From contig JAFKGK010000002.1 in the NCBI GenBank assembly GCA_017307165.1, positions 186,001 through 250,000 of the forward strand: a DNA stretch of 64,000 bases. Reading direction: 5' to 3'. This document shows positions 61,189 through 64,000 of this stretch, piece after piece. The stretch's first letter is position 1, and each line of letters begins with the position of its first letter. The notes below the pieces were generated by a model that was given only the letters and a program-made list of their open reading frames with translations, searched no databases and was not told where the DNA came from. Origin of the DNA: Candidatus Melainabacteria bacterium. Lineage in GTDB: Bacteria > Cyanobacteriota > Vampirovibrionia > Obscuribacterales > Obscuribacteraceae. The position numbers and the translations under genes were made by a program.

Positions 61189-63312
61189 TTACTTAAATAC
61201 TATGCGATTGCGACCTTGCTTCTTCGCCTGGTATAGTCGATTATCTGCCCCTTTCAAAAGGTCTTCAATCGTCTCGCCGTCCTCTGGATAACTGACCAGG
61301 CCGGCAGAAAAACTAGCGTGAAATTTTTCGTCATGGTCGCCTGCAAACTCTATCGCGCAAAACTCTTCGAGCGCTCTCTGCATAGCACCAGCGGCTGTAT
61401 GTCTTGAGATATGCCTAAAGGCGACGACAAATTCTTCGCCTCCCCAACGTCCCCTGACGTCTTCCACTCTAAATCTCTTGCGCAAAAGCTGCCCAAAAGT
61501 GGCTAATACTCTGTCTCCGGCAAAATGACCATAGGTGTCATTGACCGATTTAAAATGGTCTATATCTAAAAGACTGATACTGTATATGAGACCATTGCGT
61601 TTTGATTCTTCGGCGAGTTCCGTCAATTCTTGCATAAAGGCTCTTCGACTCAAAAGCCCAGTCAGCACATCCTTGTCTGCTCTCTCCTTGAGCATACGAC
61701 TGCGCTCTAGTCTCAATTTGACGCGAGTCAATAATTCTACCCGAGCGACTGGCTTGGGCAGATAATCGTCAGCACCAGCCTCGAAGGCCGCGAGCCGTGT
61801 TTCCAGTCCTGTCTGAGCTGTAAGGAAAAATATGGGAATATCGGCCAGCGCCGGTTGCGATCGGATCATGCGGCAGACGTCGAAACCCGAAACTATAGGC
61901 ATCAGCACATCCAGCAAGACTAGATCCGGTCTAAAGTTTTGCATGGACTGCACGATATTGGTGGCATCATCCAGAGATTTGACCAGCATGCCTTCCTGGC
62001 CCAGAGCACTGGCCACTATTTTGACAAAATCCTGATCGTCGTCGACTATGAGGATGCGTGGGCGCCCACCTTGTCTAGCGTTAATGAGATAGTCGATGGC
62101 ATCCTCAATCAGATCGGCTTTTTCGGATGACTCAAAGAGCAGGCTGGCTCCGGCATGAGTCGAGTCCTCGACATATTTTTCTTGAGTCGAAGTTGATAAA
62201 AATGCCACCGGCAATGAGTCGTAGCCTGGCAAATTGCGCAGGTCGCGTGCGAGATTGAGCGAAGGCCCTGGTGCGTCGACTTGTATATCGATGAGTACTG
62301 CGTCCAAAGTGAGCTTGTTAGCTTTTTCCAGGGCTTCGTCTCGATCGTGACAGACCAGTACTTGCACGTTGAGGCCAGCCTGGTTATTGGCAAATCGTGG
62401 TCTAAAGCCAGAGGCTGCCAATGCTTCTTTTTGTGCCACCACCAATACTCGGACAGATGCGGAGGCATCAAAAACATCAAAATTGTCCTGGGGAGCTGTG
62501 TTATCGGCGGCCGCCAGGCTGGCTGCGGCACCGGTACTGTCTATGGTGGCAAAAGCGCGCTTGTCCACTCGCGCAGTGGGATCTTGAGTCAATGATTCGA
62601 CATTTGCCTGGACTAGTTTGACGATTAGTCCGATTTCTTCCCACGCAGTCTCATTCAATTTTAATTGCTGATTTTTTAAAGCGTCCAGGGCTTTCTCTAA
62701 CCATCCGGCAGATTCGCCAAGGATGCCAAAACCGCAGGAGGCGGCTGTGCCCTTGAGATTGTGCGCAAGCCTGATGGCTTCGAGCAGGGTCGCGTGGTCT
62801 TGAGGAAATTGTTTTGTCAGATCGATAGCATTTTGCAAACGCATCAGTCGATCAGGCAGCACTTTAATATAGTTGGCTTGCAAGGTCTTGTAGACTGAGT
62901 CGTCGGCACCGGTCATATCAAAATGCGTTTTAGCGCCACCCTTGCCATGCACAAAGATATCTTCGATTTGTGCACCAAAGAGAGCTGCTTTGATAGGTCT
63001 ATGCACGATGAGGTCGACTCTTAGGTCTCGTGTCAATTGCTTGTAGACCAGACCGTCTCGCCATTGCTTGCTGACAAAGACTATAGGCAATTGAGAGCTC
63101 TCCTGCCTGAGTTTGATGATCATGCCTATGCCATCAATATCAGATAATTCGTCGCCGACTATTGCCAGGTCATAGTGATGAGTCTGGATTAGATTGAGAG
63201 CTTGCTTGCCGGAGTCAATCGTAGTCACCTGGTGCCCGCGTGCGTTTATGAGCGTCTTGAGCAGTTCCGCTACGTTCTGGTCGGATTCGATCAGGATTAC
63301 TTCGCGTAGCAT
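61189..63312 (-). CDS. Hybrid regulator REC-HPT-REC-REC-GGDEF, 707 aa
   Basis: Domains in order: receiver 1 (1-115), histidine phosphotransfer (about 140-240, His184 in AHNLKGTA), receiver 2 (285-405), receiver 3 (415-530) and a GGDEF diguanylate cyclase (540-707) with the active GGEEF at 624-628. Receiver 3 is canonical (VDDDQDF, VLLDVLMP, FFLTAQ, PKPVAR). Receiver 1 has Gly where the phosphorylated Asp normally lies (IVGDELSDIDG), and receiver 2 lacks the acidic pair. The protein likely makes cyclic di-GMP under phosphorelay control. ATG 63312 directly follows the htrA stop. Confidence 0.92.
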   Translation of the reverse strand: MLREVILIESDQNVAELLKTLINARGHQVTTIDSGKQALNLIQTHHYDLAIVGDELSDIDGIGMIIKLRQESSQLPIVFVSKQWRDGLVYKQLTRDLRVDLIVHRPIKAALFGAQIEDIFVHGKGGAKTHFDMTGADDSVYKTLQANYIKVLPDRLMRLQNAIDLTKQFPQDHATLLEAIRLAHNLKGTAASCGFGILGESAGWLEKALDALKNQQLKLNETAWEEIGLIVKLVQANVESLTQDPTARVDKRAFATIDSTGAAASLAAADNTAPQDNFDVFDASASVRVLVVAQKEALAASGFRPRFANNQAGLNVQVLVCHDRDEALEKANKLTLDAVLIDIQVDAPGPSLNLARDLRNLPGYDSLPVAFLSTSTQEKYVEDSTHAGASLLFESSEKADLIEDAIDYLINARQGGRPRILIVDDDQDFVKIVASALGQEGMLVKSLDDATNIVQSMQNFRPDLVLLDVLMPIVSGFDVCRMIRSQPALADIPIFFLTAQTGLETRLAAFEAGADDYLPKPVARVELLTRVKLRLERSRMLKERADKDVLTGLLSRRAFMQELTELAEESKRNGLIYSISLLDIDHFKSVNDTYGHFAGDRVLATFGQLLRKRFRVEDVRGRWGGEEFVVAFRHISRHTAAGAMQRALEEFCAIEFAGDHDEKFHASFSAGLVSYPEDGETIEDLLKGADNRLYQAKKQGRNRIVFK

Positions 63313-63999
63313 CTATCTATTTAAGGCCTGGTCTTGTGGCAAAGGCATATCGCCGACTCTTATCTCAAAGTCATGCGATGCGCCATTGCGCAATATCTTG
63401 AAAGCCAATTTTTCTCCGACTTTTTTAGCCTGAACGCACTCTTTCACATCTTTTGGCTCTTTGACTGGCCTGTTGTCTACCGCTACTATCAGATCGCCAA
63501 CGGCCAGCCCTGCCTTGTGTGCTGGAGAGTCGCTGTAGATACGAGCGACTACGACGCCTTGAGTGTCTGGTTTCAATCCTAGTTGTGCCGCTAGATCCTC
63601 GTTGATAGAGGCCATGTAGAGGCCAATGTAGGGACGTTTGATGTGACCATACTCGAGCAGTTGATGCGCCACATCCTGAAAAACCTCCGATGGAATGGCA
63701 AAACCGATGTTTTGTCCATTGGCATTTATTGCTTGATTGATGCCGATTACTTCGCCTCTTATGTTGAGCAGAGGCCCACCGCTGTTGCCAGGATTGATGG
63801 CCGCATCGGTCTGCAAGAGCTTTTTGTTGCTACCGGCAGACTCATCCAGAGAACGGCCGAGAGCACTGATGATGCCAAGAGTCACGGTATGATCCAGGCC
63901 CAGAGGACTGCCGATAGCAATCGCCCAGTCGCCTGGCCTGGCGATCTGACTGACTCCAATTTTAGCTACAGGGAGGTCCTTTGCCTCGACTTTGATCAG
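63313..63999 (-). CDS. htrA: HtrA/Deg-type serine protease, C-terminal part (5' end outside the window)
   Basis: The frame runs off the right edge; the GTG at 63885 is internal. Visible are the end of the trypsin-like domain (DWAIAIGSPLGLDHTV, the catalytic serine in NPGNSGGPLLN) and one C-terminal PDZ domain (about 100 residues, IGLYMASI to ILRNGASHDFEI). HtrA proteases degrade or sense misfolded envelope proteins. It is followed without a gap by the regulator gene, so envelope stress and c-di-GMP control may be co-expressed. Confidence 0.93.
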   Translation of the reverse strand: MIKVEAKDLPVAKIGVSQIARPGDWAIAIGSPLGLDHTVTLGIISALGRSLDESAGSNKKLLQTDAAINPGNSGGPLLNIRGEVIGINQAINANGQNIGFAIPSEVFQDVAHQLLEYGHIKRPYIGLYMASINEDLAAQLGLKPDTQGVVVARIYSDSPAHKAGLAVGDLIVAVDNRPVKEPKDVKECVQAKKVGEKLAFKILRNGASHDFEIRVGDMPLPQDQALNR

Positions 64000-64000
64000 T

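Noticed and set aside
1-64000. CRISPR array, rRNA genes, prophage or insertion sequence
   Set aside because: No regularly spaced repeats of CRISPR length, no rRNA-like sequence and no transposase or phage proteins were found on either strand.

Overview
The window looks like chromosome of a Gram-negative, non-photosynthetic relative of the Cyanobacteria, most like the Melainabacteria/Vampirovibrionophyceae (Obscuribacter-like). This is inferred from gene content and protein character, not from a marker phylogeny. The signs are an NdhB-like NuoN, a complete-looking Lpt lipopolysaccharide-export block, the futalosine menaquinone gene mqnA, many TPR proteins, two Ser/Thr kinases of the YRDLKPSN type, caspase-like and patatin-like proteins, and mixed propionate and histidine catabolism. 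The standard genetic code is used, and GTG and especially TTG starts are common. No rRNA, CRISPR array, insertion sequence, integrase or phage gene was seen.

Layout. 1-10.8 kb: three very large paralogous proteins in tandem (the first cut by the window edge), with a shared N-terminal module, near-identical upstream blocks and near-identical 3' ends. 10.8-15.5 kb: a family 2 glycosyltransferase, suhB (convergent) and ileS. 15.4-28.2 kb: a long leftward run of potC, ygfZ-TPR, an A-type Fe-S carrier, TPR proteins, aroQ, aroK and the Lpt genes (lptFG, lptB, a triple-domain lptA/ostA, lptC). 28.3-30.2 kb: a HAD phosphatase and carA. 30.4-34.7 kb: nuoN, a YfhO-like membrane protein and tRNA-Arg(CCU). 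34.8-36.6 kb: ssb diverging from a kinase. 36.6-40.5 kb: ddl-murB-murC and rpsT. 40.7-42.6 kb: a small hydrophilic protein and a caspase-like/TonB-C fusion. 43.1-46.2 kb: rsmI, uppP and a two-lobed aspartic protease. 46.2-52.1 kb: methylmalonyl-CoA mutase, hutU, lysC and two small genes. 52.1-57.7 kb: lipM-like gene, pdp, mqnA, a membrane kinase and a lone acyltransferase domain. 57.7-64 kb: a leftward signalling block (htrA, REC-HPT-REC-REC-GGDEF, REC, DUF62-like, a four-repeat MshEN-like protein, a patatin-like protein).

Most notable finding. The 217-bp leader of ileS holds what looks like a complete ribosome-mediated attenuator. It has a promoter, a nine-residue ORF (MYTSIIIPT) with three consecutive isoleucine codons, a 7-bp antiterminator, and a mutually exclusive 10-bp terminator followed by a T-rich tract, all just before the ileS ribosome-binding site. 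The spacing fits the classical stall/no-stall model. I know of leader-peptide attenuation for pheST but not for an ileS gene of this lineage.

Other points. A twin palindromic operator sits on the ssb promoter, and that SSB lacks the acidic C-terminal tip. Several proteins keep an enzyme fold but appear to lack catalytic residues: the caspase-like protein, the patatin and the DUF62-like protein. Many functional calls rest on motif recognition by eye. Hypothetical proteins are described as such.
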